Shown one piece after another: positions 1-7,561 of a stretch of 22,425 bases of DNA; the first letter of the stretch is position 1, and the number at the start of each line of letters is the position of its first letter. The position numbers and the translations under genes are program-made. A model generated the notes under the pieces. The model did not search any database. It worked only from the letters and a program-made list of their open reading frames with translations, and was not told where the DNA came from. This DNA is from an uncultured Pelagibacteraceae bacterium (lineage in GTDB: Bacteria > Pseudomonadota > Alphaproteobacteria > Pelagibacterales > Pelagibacteraceae): contig CABXMS010000005.1 of NCBI GenBank assembly GCA_902513415.1, forward strand, positions 1 to 22,425, in the 5' to 3' direction.

Positions 1-32
1 GTGGATTAATTAGATTTACAAAAATTAAATGA
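1..32 (+). CDS. ccmF: C-terminal end of a probable CcmF (partial)
   Basis: Only the last nine codons and the TGA stop (30-32) are inside the window. The reading frame starting at base 3 gives GLIRFTKIK, and the two bases before it would fit a further glycine, so the end would read GGLIRF. Its stop overlaps the next start codon as ATGA (29-32). The CcmF assignment rests mainly on position, because ccmF usually precedes ccmG and ccmH, and on the weak resemblance of a GGL-containing tail to CcmF C-termini. CcmF is the membrane component of cytochrome c heme ligation. It could be another ccm gene; the fragment is too short to decide. Confidence 0.4.
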   Translation, partial: GLIRFTKIK

Positions 33-553
33 AAAAAAAAATATATTATTTTGTTTTACTTTTGATAACTGTTTTTGTCTTTCTTTTATTATATAAAGCA
101 ATTTTTCAAAATAATTCTTATGTACCATCGTCGAAAATAAATAAAAAAATAAATGAATTCTCTGCTCGTAGCTTATTTCTAGATAATGAAATTAATATTA
201 AAGATTTAATTTCGCAAAAAAAAATTACAATAATAAATATTTGGGCTTCTTGGTGTGCACCGTGTAGAAATGAACATGAATATTTAATGAAATTAAAAGA
301 ACATCCAAATATTATTTTAATTGGTTTAAATTATAAAGATAAACCATCTAAAGCTAAACTTTTTGTAAAGGATTTTGGTAATCCTTTTTCAACAATTTTA
401 AAAGATCCCAAGGGAATTATTTCTATAGATATTGGCGCTTATGGGGTTCCAGAAACTTATATTTTAGATAATGATTTAAATTTAAAGAAGAAATTTATTG
501 GAGAATTAACTTTTAAAAATTTTGAAGAAATAATTGAAATAGCAAACAGATGA
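29..553 (+). CDS. ccmG: CcmG/DsbE thioredoxin-like thiol:disulfide oxidoreductase
   Basis: A 174-residue protein with one N-terminal membrane anchor (about residues 5-25) followed by a periplasmic thioredoxin fold. The active site is WCAPC, with cysteines C76 and C79. The cis-proline loop reads GVPET, the form typical of CcmG/DsbE rather than general thioredoxins. In the cytochrome c maturation pathway CcmG keeps the apocytochrome CXXCH cysteines reduced so that heme can be attached. The start overlaps the preceding stop (ATGA) and the stop overlaps ccmH (ATGA at 550-553), so the three genes look translationally coupled. Length and motifs are normal for the family. Confidence 0.9.
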   Translation: MKKKIYYFVLLLITVFVFLLLYKAIFQNNSYVPSSKINKKINEFSARSLFLDNEINIKDLISQKKITIINIWASWCAPCRNEHEYLMKLKEHPNIILIGLNYKDKPSKAKLFVKDFGNPFSTILKDPKGIISIDIGAYGVPETYILDNDLNLKKKFIGELTFKNFEEIIEIANR

Positions 554-912
554 AACTTAAAAAATATTTAATTATTATTTTAATTTTTTTCTTCCAAAGC
601 AATTTGCTAGCTAATAATAATTCTTTATTAATTGATAAAATTTCAAAAAATCTTAGGTGTCTTATTTGCCAAGGTCAATCAGTTTATGATTCCCAATCAG
701 ATTTTGCTAATAGTGTTAAGTTTTTGATTAATAAAAAAATTGAAGAAGGAAACTCTGAAGATGAGATATACGATTATTTAATAAACAAGTATGGACAGTG
801 GATTGTTTATGATCCTGAAATCAATAAAAAAACAGTTTTTTTATGGTTATTTCCTGTAATTTTATTTGTTTTTGGAGGCCTACTAATAATTAGAAAAGTG
901 TTTATAAATTAA
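550..912 (+). CDS. ccmH: CcmH/CycL-type cytochrome c maturation protein
   Basis: A 120-residue protein with a signal peptide (to about A21), a periplasmic three-helix domain and a C-terminal membrane anchor (about residues 98-116). The family motif is LRCLICQGQS, with redox cysteines C37 and C40, followed by the typical YGQWIVYDP segment. It matches the short, alphaproteobacterial CcmH/CycL form, without the TPR domain found at the end of E. coli CcmH. Known role of the family: reduction of or docking with the apocytochrome heme-binding site together with CcmG and CcmF. It overlaps ccmG by 4 nt. About 36 nt of AT-rich sequence with no recognisable signal follow it. Confidence 0.9.
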   Translation: MKLKKYLIIILIFFFQSNLLANNNSLLIDKISKNLRCLICQGQSVYDSQSDFANSVKFLINKKIEEGNSEDEIYDYLINKYGQWIVYDPEINKKTVFLWLFPVILFVFGGLLIIRKVFIN

Positions 913-948
913 CTTATATTAAATAAATTAACATTAATAAATTTAAGC

Positions 949-1470
949 ATGAGAAGAATAAATATTTTTTTTACATTTTTGACTTTTTTTATTTTTATAT
1001 TGCCAGTTTTAGGTGATGAAGAAATTAATAAAAAAAGTTTTAATGAGCATGAATTTAATGTTTATTCTGGAATGTTTGATTTTAGTGATGATGGACAAAG
1101 GGCAGCTTTAATAGGGTTTCAACATCAGAATGAAATGTTACAAAGAGATAGTTTTTTAGGAACATTGTCACCAGTCACAGGATTTATTTTAACAGAAAAT
1201 AATGCAAGCTATTTTTATACCGGAGTTCAAACTCAATACAATATAGGTAAAATTAATGTTATTCCAAGTTTTACCCCTGGTATTTATAATGAGGGAGATG
1301 GCAAAGATTTAGGACATGCTTTAGAATTTAAAAGTGAAGTACAGTTATCTTTTGACTTCTTAACTAACAGTGAACTAGGATTTTCATACAATCATATTTC
1401 CAATGCAAGTTTAGGAGATAAAAATCCTGGAGCTAACAGTTATATGTTTAATTATATTAAACAATTTTAA
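949..1470 (+). CDS. PagL-like acyloxyacyl hydrolase / lipid A 3-O-deacylase family
   Basis: A 173-residue protein with a signal peptide (hydrophobic residues 4-21, cleavage near G22) and alternating beta-strand-like segments ending in an aromatic C-terminus (IKQF), as in small outer-membrane barrels. Near the C-terminus lies HISNAS...NPG (H149, S151, N152, N159-P160-G161), the hallmark of the PagL family, whose His and Ser act in lipid A deacylation. The position where I recall PagL having its catalytic glutamate (14 residues after His) appears to be N163, so activity is not assured. The start follows ccmH by 36 nt, and the next gene begins 6 nt after the stop, so it probably shares a transcript with its neighbours. 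The family assignment is fairly secure; the substrate is inferred. Confidence 0.65.
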   Translation: MRRINIFFTFLTFFIFILPVLGDEEINKKSFNEHEFNVYSGMFDFSDDGQRAALIGFQHQNEMLQRDSFLGTLSPVTGFILTENNASYFYTGVQTQYNIGKINVIPSFTPGIYNEGDGKDLGHALEFKSEVQLSFDFLTNSELGFSYNHISNASLGDKNPGANSYMFNYIKQF

Positions 1471-1476
1471 TATTTA

Positions 1477-2631
1477 ATGAAATTGTCAGATTGTCATAAT
1501 TTTGATGATTTTAAAAAACTTGCAAAAAAAAAATTACCTTCACCAATATTTAACTATATTGATGGTGCTGCTGATGATGAAATTACCTACAAAAGAAATA
1601 CAAGCGCATTTAATGACGTTGATTTAGTTCCCAATGTATTGAGAGGAGTTGAAAATGTGGATTTATCTACAACTATTTTTGGAAAGAAAATAGATCTTCC
1701 TTTTTATTGTGCACCAACTGCTCTACAAAGATTATTTCATCACGACGGAGAAAGAGCAGTAGGCAAAGCAGCAAAAAAATTTAATACTATGTTTGGTGTT
1801 TCAGCTTTATCAACAGTGAGTGTTGAGGAAATAGCTTCATTAATAGACACGCCAAAAATGTTTCAGTTTTATTTTCATAAAGATAGAGGTTTAAATGATG
1901 CTGTAATGGAAAGAGTTAAAGCGGCAAAATTTGATGTTATGGCTTTAACTGTAGACACTATAACAGGTGGAAATCGTGAAAGAGATTTAAGAACAGGTTT
2001 TACTTCTCCTCCTAAACTTACTCTTTCAAGTTTATTTAGTTTTGCATCAAAACCTATGTGGGGCATTAATTATTTAACAAAAGGAAAATTTGAATTACCT
2101 CATTTACAAGATCATGTAAGTGAAGGTACTAATATTGCAACTTCAATTGGAAATTATTTTTCTACGATGCTTGATCAATCTATGAATTGGAAAGATGCCG
2201 AAAAACTTTGTTCCCAATGGGGAGGACATTTTGCATTAAAAGGAATAATGAGTGTTGAAGATGCAAGACGCGCAGTGGATATAGGATGTAGTGGAATTAT
2301 GGTTTCAAATCACGGTGGAAGACAGTTAGATGGATCAAGATCTCCTTTTGATCAGTTAGCTGCAATAGTAGATGCAGTTGGAGATAAGATTGATGTAATA
2401 TGTGAAGGAGGAATTCAAAGAGGAACACATGTGCTTAAAGCACTTTCAATAGGTGCAAAAGCTTGCTCCGGTGGAAGACTGTATCTTTATGCATTGGCAG
2501 GAGCTGGTCAAGCAGGTGTTGAAAGAGCATTAAATCAGTATCGAGCAGAAATAGAGCGTGATATGAAACTTATGGGTTGCACGAAGATAAGTGATTTAAA
2601 TAGAAATAATTTAAGATTTAGAAAAATATGA
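1477..2631 (+). CDS. FMN-dependent 2-hydroxyacid dehydrogenase/oxidase, LldD-type (copy 1)
   Basis: A 384-residue TIM-barrel flavoenzyme of the glycolate oxidase/L-lactate dehydrogenase family, oxidising an L-2-hydroxy acid to a 2-oxo acid. Catalytic residues are visible: Y27 (in FNYIDGAADDE), Y132 (FQFYFHKDR), K255 (ALKGIM), H279 and R282 (SNHGGRQLDG). A long loop 4 (about 185-240) ending in SMNWKDAE resembles LldD, which is membrane-associated, more than soluble glycolate oxidase. Oddities in the flavin site: the usual DGGxRRG is EGGIQRG (E310, Q314), while the later GR pair is kept (R334). The stop overlaps the start of a paralogue (ATGA). The substrate could be L-lactate, glycolate or another 2-hydroxy acid; the sequence does not decide. 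Confidence 0.85.
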   Translation: MKLSDCHNFDDFKKLAKKKLPSPIFNYIDGAADDEITYKRNTSAFNDVDLVPNVLRGVENVDLSTTIFGKKIDLPFYCAPTALQRLFHHDGERAVGKAAKKFNTMFGVSALSTVSVEEIASLIDTPKMFQFYFHKDRGLNDAVMERVKAAKFDVMALTVDTITGGNRERDLRTGFTSPPKLTLSSLFSFASKPMWGINYLTKGKFELPHLQDHVSEGTNIATSIGNYFSTMLDQSMNWKDAEKLCSQWGGHFALKGIMSVEDARRAVDIGCSGIMVSNHGGRQLDGSRSPFDQLAAIVDAVGDKIDVICEGGIQRGTHVLKALSIGAKACSGGRLYLYALAGAGQAGVERALNQYRAEIERDMKLMGCTKISDLNRNNLRFRKI

Positions 2632-3779
2632 AATTAAAAGATTGTCATAATTTTGAAGATTTTAGAAAATTAGCGAAAAAAAAATTACCTTCACCAATCT
2701 TTCACTATATTGATGGCGGAGCAGATGATGAAGTTACATTAAATAGAAATACTAGTTCATTTAATGATTATGATTTAGTTCCAAATGTTTTAAATGATGT
2801 TTCAAATATAGATATGTCTACTACTGTTTTAGGAGAAAAAATTGATTTTCCATTATTTCCTGCGGCTACCGCTATGCACCGACTTTATCATCATGAAGGA
2901 GAGAGAGCCTCAGCAAAGGCTGTAGAAAAAATGGGTACTATTTTTGGTACATCAACAATGGGAACAGTCAGTATCGAAGAAATTGCAAAGGTAAGTAAGG
3001 GTCCAAAACTGTTTCAGCTTTATATTCATAAAGATAGAGGACTTACAGATAATCTATTAGAAAGATGTAAAAAATCTGGTTTCAGTAGCATGTGTTTAAC
3101 AGTTGATACTGTAGTGGCAGGCAATAGAGAAAGAGATAGAAGAACAGGATTTACCACTCCTCCAAAATTAACATTAAAAAGTTTGTTAAGTTTTGCATTA
3201 CATCCAGGGTGGACAATAAATAATTTAATTCATGAAAAATTTAAATTAGCAAACATTATTCATATGACTGAAAAAGGAAGTAGTATAGATAAATCAGTTA
3301 TAGATTATATAAATGAACAATTTGATCCAGCTATGAATTGGAAAGATGCAGAGTATTGCGTAAAAAAATGGAATGGACCCTTTGCTTTAAAAGGCGTTAT
3401 GTCGGTTGAAGATGCAAAAAAAGCAATTGATATAGGATGCACAGCTGTCATGATCTCCAATCACGGTGGAAGACAATTGGATGGTTCCAGAGCTCCCCTT
3501 GATCAAATTGCTGAAATAGTAGATGCAGTTGGAGATAAAATAGAAGTAATTCTTGATGGGGGGATTAGAAGAGGAACTCATGTTCTTAAAGCTTTAAGTC
3601 TTGGAGCTAAAGCATGTAGTTTTGGCAAAGGTTATTTATTTGCATTAGCTGCTGGAGGAGAAAAAGGAGTTGAAAAAATTCTTCAGAACATCCGCAATGA
3701 AATTGAGAGAGACATGAAGTTAATGGGCTGTAAAAATTTAGCTCAACTGGACAGAACAAAGATAATATATAGAAAATAG
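2628..3779 (+). CDS. FMN-dependent 2-hydroxyacid dehydrogenase/oxidase, LldD-type (copy 2)
   Basis: A 383-residue paralogue of the preceding gene. Its first ~40 codons are nearly the same at DNA level, and the proteins align almost without gaps. It keeps the same catalytic set at the same numbers: Y27, Y132, K255, H279, R282. Here the flavin-phosphate motif DGGIRRG is intact (D310, R314), but the usual arginine of the later GR pair is K334 (SFGKGY). The two copies have therefore changed at different parts of the flavin pocket. The ATGA overlap with copy 1 suggests coupled, near-equal synthesis, possibly of partners in one oligomer (inference). It ends the first transcription unit; 106 nt separate it from the aminotransferase gene. 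Confidence 0.85.
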   Translation: MKLKDCHNFEDFRKLAKKKLPSPIFHYIDGGADDEVTLNRNTSSFNDYDLVPNVLNDVSNIDMSTTVLGEKIDFPLFPAATAMHRLYHHEGERASAKAVEKMGTIFGTSTMGTVSIEEIAKVSKGPKLFQLYIHKDRGLTDNLLERCKKSGFSSMCLTVDTVVAGNRERDRRTGFTTPPKLTLKSLLSFALHPGWTINNLIHEKFKLANIIHMTEKGSSIDKSVIDYINEQFDPAMNWKDAEYCVKKWNGPFALKGVMSVEDAKKAIDIGCTAVMISNHGGRQLDGSRAPLDQIAEIVDAVGDKIEVILDGGIRRGTHVLKALSLGAKACSFGKGYLFALAAGGEKGVEKILQNIRNEIERDMKLMGCKNLAQLDRTKIIYRK

Positions 3780-3815
3780 AACCAAACTATTTATAAAATT
3801 TATATATATATTTGA

Positions 3816-3821
3816 TATAAT
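3816..3821 (+). promoter_or_regulatory. Candidate -10 box for the aminotransferase operon
   Basis: A perfect TATAAT lies in the 106-nt gap after copy 2 of the LldD-type genes. No good -35 hexamer is visible at 16-18 nt spacing; the region upstream is a run of A and T (3791-3811). If used, transcription would start near 3828 and give a leader of about 58 nt. In DNA this AT-rich such hexamers arise easily, so the support is mainly its position. Confidence 0.4.
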
Positions 3822-3845
3822 ATTCATTCTAGACACGACTTTGCT

Positions 3846-3885
3846 TTTCAGTTAGCTTGCCTCAGTTTAACTAAGAAATTTTTTT
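3846..3885 (+). promoter_or_regulatory. Leader hairpin plus T-run directly before the aminotransferase start
   Basis: UUUC (3846-3849) and UUAG (3852-3855) can pair with CUAA (3871-3874) and GAAA (3875-3878), giving an 8-bp stem with a 2-nt bulge and a 15-nt loop. Seven T residues (3879-3885) follow, ending exactly at the ATG. An alternative pairing is AGUUA (3850-3854) with UAACU (3868-3872). The layout is terminator- or attenuator-like, and it leaves no Shine-Dalgarno sequence for the gene. The stem is mostly A-U, so it may be weak. I could not match it to a riboswitch class. Confidence 0.3.
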
Positions 3886-5055
3886 ATGGCAATAAAACTT
3901 GCAAAGTCATTAGATCGATTGGGAACTGAAGCTGCATTCAGCATATTAGCTGAGGCAAAAAAGTTAGAAGCACAGGGAAAACCAATGATTCATTTAGGAT
4001 TAGGTCAGCCTGATTTTAAAACACCTAAACATGTTGTTGAAGCTGCAAAAAAAGCTTTAGATGACGGTCACCATGGATATGTTTTGTCTAATGGAATCTT
4101 AGAATGTAGACAAGCAGTTACACGAAAAATTAAAAAACTTTATAATAAAGACATAAGTCCAGATAGAGTTTTAATAGTACCAGGAGGAAAACCTACTATG
4201 TACTACGCAATCTCATGTTTTGGAGAGCCTGGTGCAGAAATAATTCATCCAACACCAGCATTTCCAATTTATGAGTCTATGATTAATTATACAGGCTCAA
4301 CGGCTGTTCCTTATGATCTTACAGAAGATAAAGATTTAAGATTTGATCCAGAAAAAATTTTATCAATGATAACAGATAAAACTAGATTAATAATTTTAAT
4401 AAATCCAAACAACCCAACAGGAAGTTTTGTGGAAAAAGCTGCTATTGATGTATTAGCAGAAGGCTTAAAAAAGCATCCTAATGTAGCAATTCTAAGTGAC
4501 GAAATTTATAGCAGGCAGATTTTTGACGGAAAAGAAATGCCAACATTTTTTAACTATCCAGAGCTTGAAGATAGATTAATTGTTTTAGACGGATGGAGTA
4601 AAGCATACTCAATGACTGGTTGGAGACTAGGATGGTGTGTAGTTCCAGAAAAATTAGTTCCTCATATGAATAGACTACTTATAAATAGTGTTTCTTGTAC
4701 TAACGCTCCATCACAATTTGCTGGAATAGCTGCATTGGATGGACCTGATGATTCAATCAACGAAATGATGAAAGCATTTACAAATAGAAGAAACTTAATT
4801 CACAAAGGACTAAATGAATTACCGGGAGTAGAATGTAGTTTGCCAGGAGGTGCTTTTTATGCTTATCCAAAGGTTATAGGAACTGGCATGAATGGTGAAG
4901 AATTTTGCAAAAAAGCTATGCACGAAGCTGGTGTGGCAATTGTTCCAGGAACTGCATTTGGAAAAACTTCTCAAGATTATGTAAGGTTTAGTTTTGCAGC
5001 TTCTGAAGATAACATCTCTCAAGCTTTAGAAAACATCAAAAAAATGCTTGGCTAG
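3886..5055 (+). CDS. Class I/II PLP-dependent aminotransferase (AspC/AlaT-like)
   Basis: A 389-residue fold-type I aminotransferase. Visible signatures are NPNNPTG, SDEIYSRQ (Asp and Tyr contacting the cofactor ring and phosphate side), the PLP-binding lysine K239 in GWSKAYSMTGWRLGW, and the C-terminal YVRFSFAAS arginine that binds the substrate alpha-carboxylate. It moves an amino group between an amino acid and a 2-oxo acid in the cytoplasm. Its place between 2-hydroxyacid-oxidising enzymes suggests that it aminates the oxo acid they produce, for example pyruvate to alanine or glyoxylate to glycine (inference). Exact specificity within the COG0436-type group cannot be read from motifs. No Shine-Dalgarno is present. 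Confidence 0.85.
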   Translation: MAIKLAKSLDRLGTEAAFSILAEAKKLEAQGKPMIHLGLGQPDFKTPKHVVEAAKKALDDGHHGYVLSNGILECRQAVTRKIKKLYNKDISPDRVLIVPGGKPTMYYAISCFGEPGAEIIHPTPAFPIYESMINYTGSTAVPYDLTEDKDLRFDPEKILSMITDKTRLIILINPNNPTGSFVEKAAIDVLAEGLKKHPNVAILSDEIYSRQIFDGKEMPTFFNYPELEDRLIVLDGWSKAYSMTGWRLGWCVVPEKLVPHMNRLLINSVSCTNAPSQFAGIAALDGPDDSINEMMKAFTNRRNLIHKGLNELPGVECSLPGGAFYAYPKVIGTGMNGEEFCKKAMHEAGVAIVPGTAFGKTSQDYVRFSFAASEDNISQALENIKKMLG

Positions 5056-5098
5056 TTTTAGGTATATTTTTTTAATAAACTTCTATAATATTAAAAAA

Positions 5099-6472
5099 AT
5101 GAACAGTTCACTGCAGAAAGAATTAGCGAATTTATTAAAAGAAAGATTTTCTTTATCAGAATCCACAAGAGCAAATTATGCTAGAGGCGAAGATGCTTAC
5201 GAGCCAGTTTTATCACAAGCAGTTGTTTTTCCTGAAACAAACGAAGAAGTTTCAAAAATTCTCAAATTATGTAACGAAAATAAAGTTCCTGTAGTGCCAT
5301 TTGGTACAGGAACATCATTAGAAGGTCATGCAGTTGGAAATGAAAATGGTATTACAATATCTTTAGAAAAAATGAATAAAGTATTAAATGTTAATGCTGC
5401 AGATTTTGACTGCAGAGTTCAAGCTAATGTTACGAGAAAACAATTAAATGAATATTTAAGAGAGGACGGAGTTTTTTTTCCTATTGATCCAGGCGCGGAT
5501 GCTGCACTAGGAGGAATGGCCGCATGTTCGGCATCAGGTACTATGGCAGTAAAATATGGAACGATGAGAACAGTTGTTTCGGGACTAACAGTAGTTTTAG
5601 CTAACGGGGAAATTATTAGAACCGGAACAAGAGCAAAAAAATCTTCCGCGGGGTACAACTTAACTAATCTATTTATTGGTTCTGAGGGAACTCTAGGAAT
5701 TATTACTGAAGTACATTTAAGATTATCGCCAATACCAGAAAGTGTAATGAGTGCCGTATGTCACTTTCCAGATCTAGAATCTGCTGTACTAACAGCACAA
5801 GAAGTAATCCAATATGGTATTCCAATTGCTAGAATAGAAATGTTAAACAAAGATCAAATGGAAATAAGCATCAAATATTCTAAATTAGAAAATGCAGAAG
5901 CTTTGCCAACACTTTTTTTTGAATTTCATGGCAGTGAATCAACTAATAAAGAATCAATTAAAATTGTTGAAGAGTTATCAAAAAATAATGGAGGAAGTGC
6001 TTTCAAGTGGGCAGAGTCGCTTGAAGAAAGAAATAAATTATGGAAAGCAAGACATGAAATATATTATGCCGTGAAAGCACAAGGTAAAAATGTAAAAATT
6101 TATGCAACTGATATATGTGTGCCTATTTCTAATTTAGTTGAATGTATTAAATTTTCTGAAAAAGAGATTCAACAACACGGGTTAAAAGCACCGATGGTCG
6201 GACATGTTGGAGATGGAAACTTTCATGTAACGGTTATTTATGATCCATCAAAAGAAGGAGAATATAAAATAATTAGAGACTTTAGTGACAAACTTATAGA
6301 TAAAGCCTTGCAACTTGAAGGAACAATTACAGGAGAACACGGAATCGGTTTACAAAAAAAAGAATATTTATTAAAAGAACATCCAGATAATCTACCTTTA
6401 ATGAAATCAATCAAAAGAAGTCTTGATCAAAATAATATAATGAATCCTGGAAAAGTTTTTGATCTTAATTAA
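5099..6472 (+). CDS. FAD-linked D-2-hydroxyacid dehydrogenase (D-lactate dehydrogenase/GlcD family)
   Basis: A 457-residue VAO/PCMH-family flavoprotein. The N-terminal FAD domain carries PFGTGTSLEGHAVG (pyrophosphate loop), GGMAACSASGTMAVKYG and GSEGTLGIITE. The C-terminal cap domain carries HVGDGNFH (H369, H375) and GTITGEHGIG (E413, H414), the metal- and substrate-site motifs of D-lactate dehydrogenase and GlcD. I chose ATG at 5099: the frame is open upstream to a TTG at 5048, but those 17 codons overlap the aminotransferase and do not look like the family. No glcE or glcF partner lies nearby, so it probably works as a single-subunit enzyme passing electrons to the respiratory chain. D-lactate, glycolate or another D-2-hydroxy acid are possible substrates. 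Confidence 0.82.
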   Translation: MNSSLQKELANLLKERFSLSESTRANYARGEDAYEPVLSQAVVFPETNEEVSKILKLCNENKVPVVPFGTGTSLEGHAVGNENGITISLEKMNKVLNVNAADFDCRVQANVTRKQLNEYLREDGVFFPIDPGADAALGGMAACSASGTMAVKYGTMRTVVSGLTVVLANGEIIRTGTRAKKSSAGYNLTNLFIGSEGTLGIITEVHLRLSPIPESVMSAVCHFPDLESAVLTAQEVIQYGIPIARIEMLNKDQMEISIKYSKLENAEALPTLFFEFHGSESTNKESIKIVEELSKNNGGSAFKWAESLEERNKLWKARHEIYYAVKAQGKNVKIYATDICVPISNLVECIKFSEKEIQQHGLKAPMVGHVGDGNFHVTVIYDPSKEGEYKIIRDFSDKLIDKALQLEGTITGEHGIGLQKKEYLLKEHPDNLPLMKSIKRSLDQNNIMNPGKVFDLN

Positions 6473-6475
6473 CTT

Positions 6476-7429
6476 ATGAAAAAAATTCTTGTAACTAGAA
6501 GGCTCCTAAGAACTTGTGAAGACAAAGCATCAAAAATGTTTGATGTAAAATTAAACTCAAATGACGAACTTTACTCACAAAAGAAAATAATTGAAATGAG
6601 CGAAGGTTGTGATGGAATTTTAACTTCACTTACAGAAAAAATGGATGAAGAAACAATAAATAAACTTCCAAGTACAGTTAAAATTCTATCAAATTTTGCT
6701 GTAGGTTTTGGAAATATAAATTTAGAAGCAGCAAAAAAAAGAGATATTGCAGTAACAAATACACCTGATGTTTTAACCGATGCTACCGCAGAAATAGGAG
6801 TTTTATTAATTCTTGGTGCATGTAGAAGAGCCTCAGAAGGAATTCAAAGTGCTAGAGATGCCAACTGGAAATGGTCTGCAGATTATTTAATTGGAAAACA
6901 ATTAACAGGAACAAGACTTGGAATTTTAGGAATGGGAAGAATTGGACAGAAGATAGCAAGTGTTGCAAAGTCACTTGGGATGATTATTCATTATCATAAT
7001 CGGTCAAAGTTAAACTCAGAGAAAGAACAAGGAGCCACTTATCATGATAACTTAAAAAGTTTGTTTTCGGTATCAGATGTTTTGTCGATCTGTTGTCCGG
7101 CATCAAAAGAGACAATAGATCTAGTTAACAAGGAAACCATTGAATATTTACCAAAAGGTGCAGTTGTTACAAATGTTGCAAGAGGAGATATTGTTGATGA
7201 TGAAGCTTTAATTGATGCTCTTGATAGAAGAAAAGTTTATGCTGTAGGTTTAGATGTATATAAAGGAGAACCAAATTTAAATCCTGGATATTTAAAGCAC
7301 AAAAGTGCTTTTATCCTTCCTCATCTTGGTAGTGCCACCAAAGAAACTCGTACCGCAATGGCGAACTTAGCAATAGATAATTTAGAGGAATTTTTTAAAA
7401 CTGGAAAATGTAAGAATAAAGTAAATTGA
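6476..7429 (+). CDS. D-isomer-specific 2-hydroxyacid dehydrogenase (glyoxylate/hydroxypyruvate reductase-like)
   Basis: A 317-residue soluble NAD(P)-dependent oxidoreductase. The nucleotide site is GMGRIG (G152-G157), and the strand that follows ends in HNRSKL, with R176 where NAD-specific enzymes carry an aspartate, which suggests NADPH use. The catalytic triad of the family is present: R236 (NVARGD), E265 (KGEP), H283 (LPHLGSA). It would reduce a 2-oxo acid such as glyoxylate or hydroxypyruvate to the D-2-hydroxy acid or glycolate, opposite in net direction to the flavoenzyme just upstream (3 nt gap). That pairing could balance redox state or set a hydroxy/oxo acid ratio (inference). Length is normal. 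Confidence 0.85.
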   Translation: MKKILVTRRLLRTCEDKASKMFDVKLNSNDELYSQKKIIEMSEGCDGILTSLTEKMDEETINKLPSTVKILSNFAVGFGNINLEAAKKRDIAVTNTPDVLTDATAEIGVLLILGACRRASEGIQSARDANWKWSADYLIGKQLTGTRLGILGMGRIGQKIASVAKSLGMIIHYHNRSKLNSEKEQGATYHDNLKSLFSVSDVLSICCPASKETIDLVNKETIEYLPKGAVVTNVARGDIVDDEALIDALDRRKVYAVGLDVYKGEPNLNPGYLKHKSAFILPHLGSATKETRTAMANLAIDNLEEFFKTGKCKNKVN

Positions 7430-7441
7430 TATAGATCAATT
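7424..7441. repeat. 7-bp inverted repeat over the end of the 2-hydroxyacid dehydrogenase gene
   Basis: AATTGAT (7424-7430) and ATCAATT (7435-7441) form a perfect inverted repeat with a 4-nt spacer, overlapping the TGA stop. No T-run follows, so a Rho-independent terminator is unlikely. It could be a protein-binding site or a chance AT-rich palindrome. Confidence 0.3.
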
Positions 7442-7524
7442 CGTTCTACTCATAGTTGAAAATATATTTAATCTAAACCTGATATGAACATTTAAGATAG
7501 GACTCTTGATGTCTTTTATGTTTA

Positions 7525-7546
7525 AATTAACTCAAGTTAATTAACT
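7525..7546. promoter_or_regulatory. Candidate operator: nested inverted repeats upstream of dctP
   Basis: AATTAACT (7525-7532) and AGTTAATT (7535-7542) are perfect inverted arms separated by 2 nt. The right arm also begins a perfect 12-bp palindrome, AGTTAATTAACT (7535-7546). The three TTAACT-type half-sites lie 5 nt upstream of the Shine-Dalgarno sequence. A 2-nt spacer cannot form an RNA loop, so a dimeric DNA-binding regulator is the more natural reading. No regulator gene is in the window. High AT content makes chance palindromes more likely than usual. Confidence 0.4.
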
Positions 7547-7550
7547 AATG

Positions 7551-7555
7551 AGGAG
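7551..7555 (+). promoter_or_regulatory. Strong Shine-Dalgarno site of dctP
   Basis: AGGAG sits 6 nt before the dctP ATG. Most genes in the window have no recognisable ribosome-binding site, so this one suggests strong translation of the binding protein and supports the start at 7562. Confidence 0.75.
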
Positions 7556-7561
7556 AAATAA

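Noticed and set aside
3828..3885. SAM-II/SAM-V or other known riboswitch before the aminotransferase gene
   Set aside because: I could not match the conserved core sequences of any class I know; only a generic hairpin plus T-run is supported.
5048..5098. N-terminal extension of the FAD dehydrogenase from a TTG
   Set aside because: It overlaps the aminotransferase stop and has a non-family sequence; ATG 5099 is preferred.
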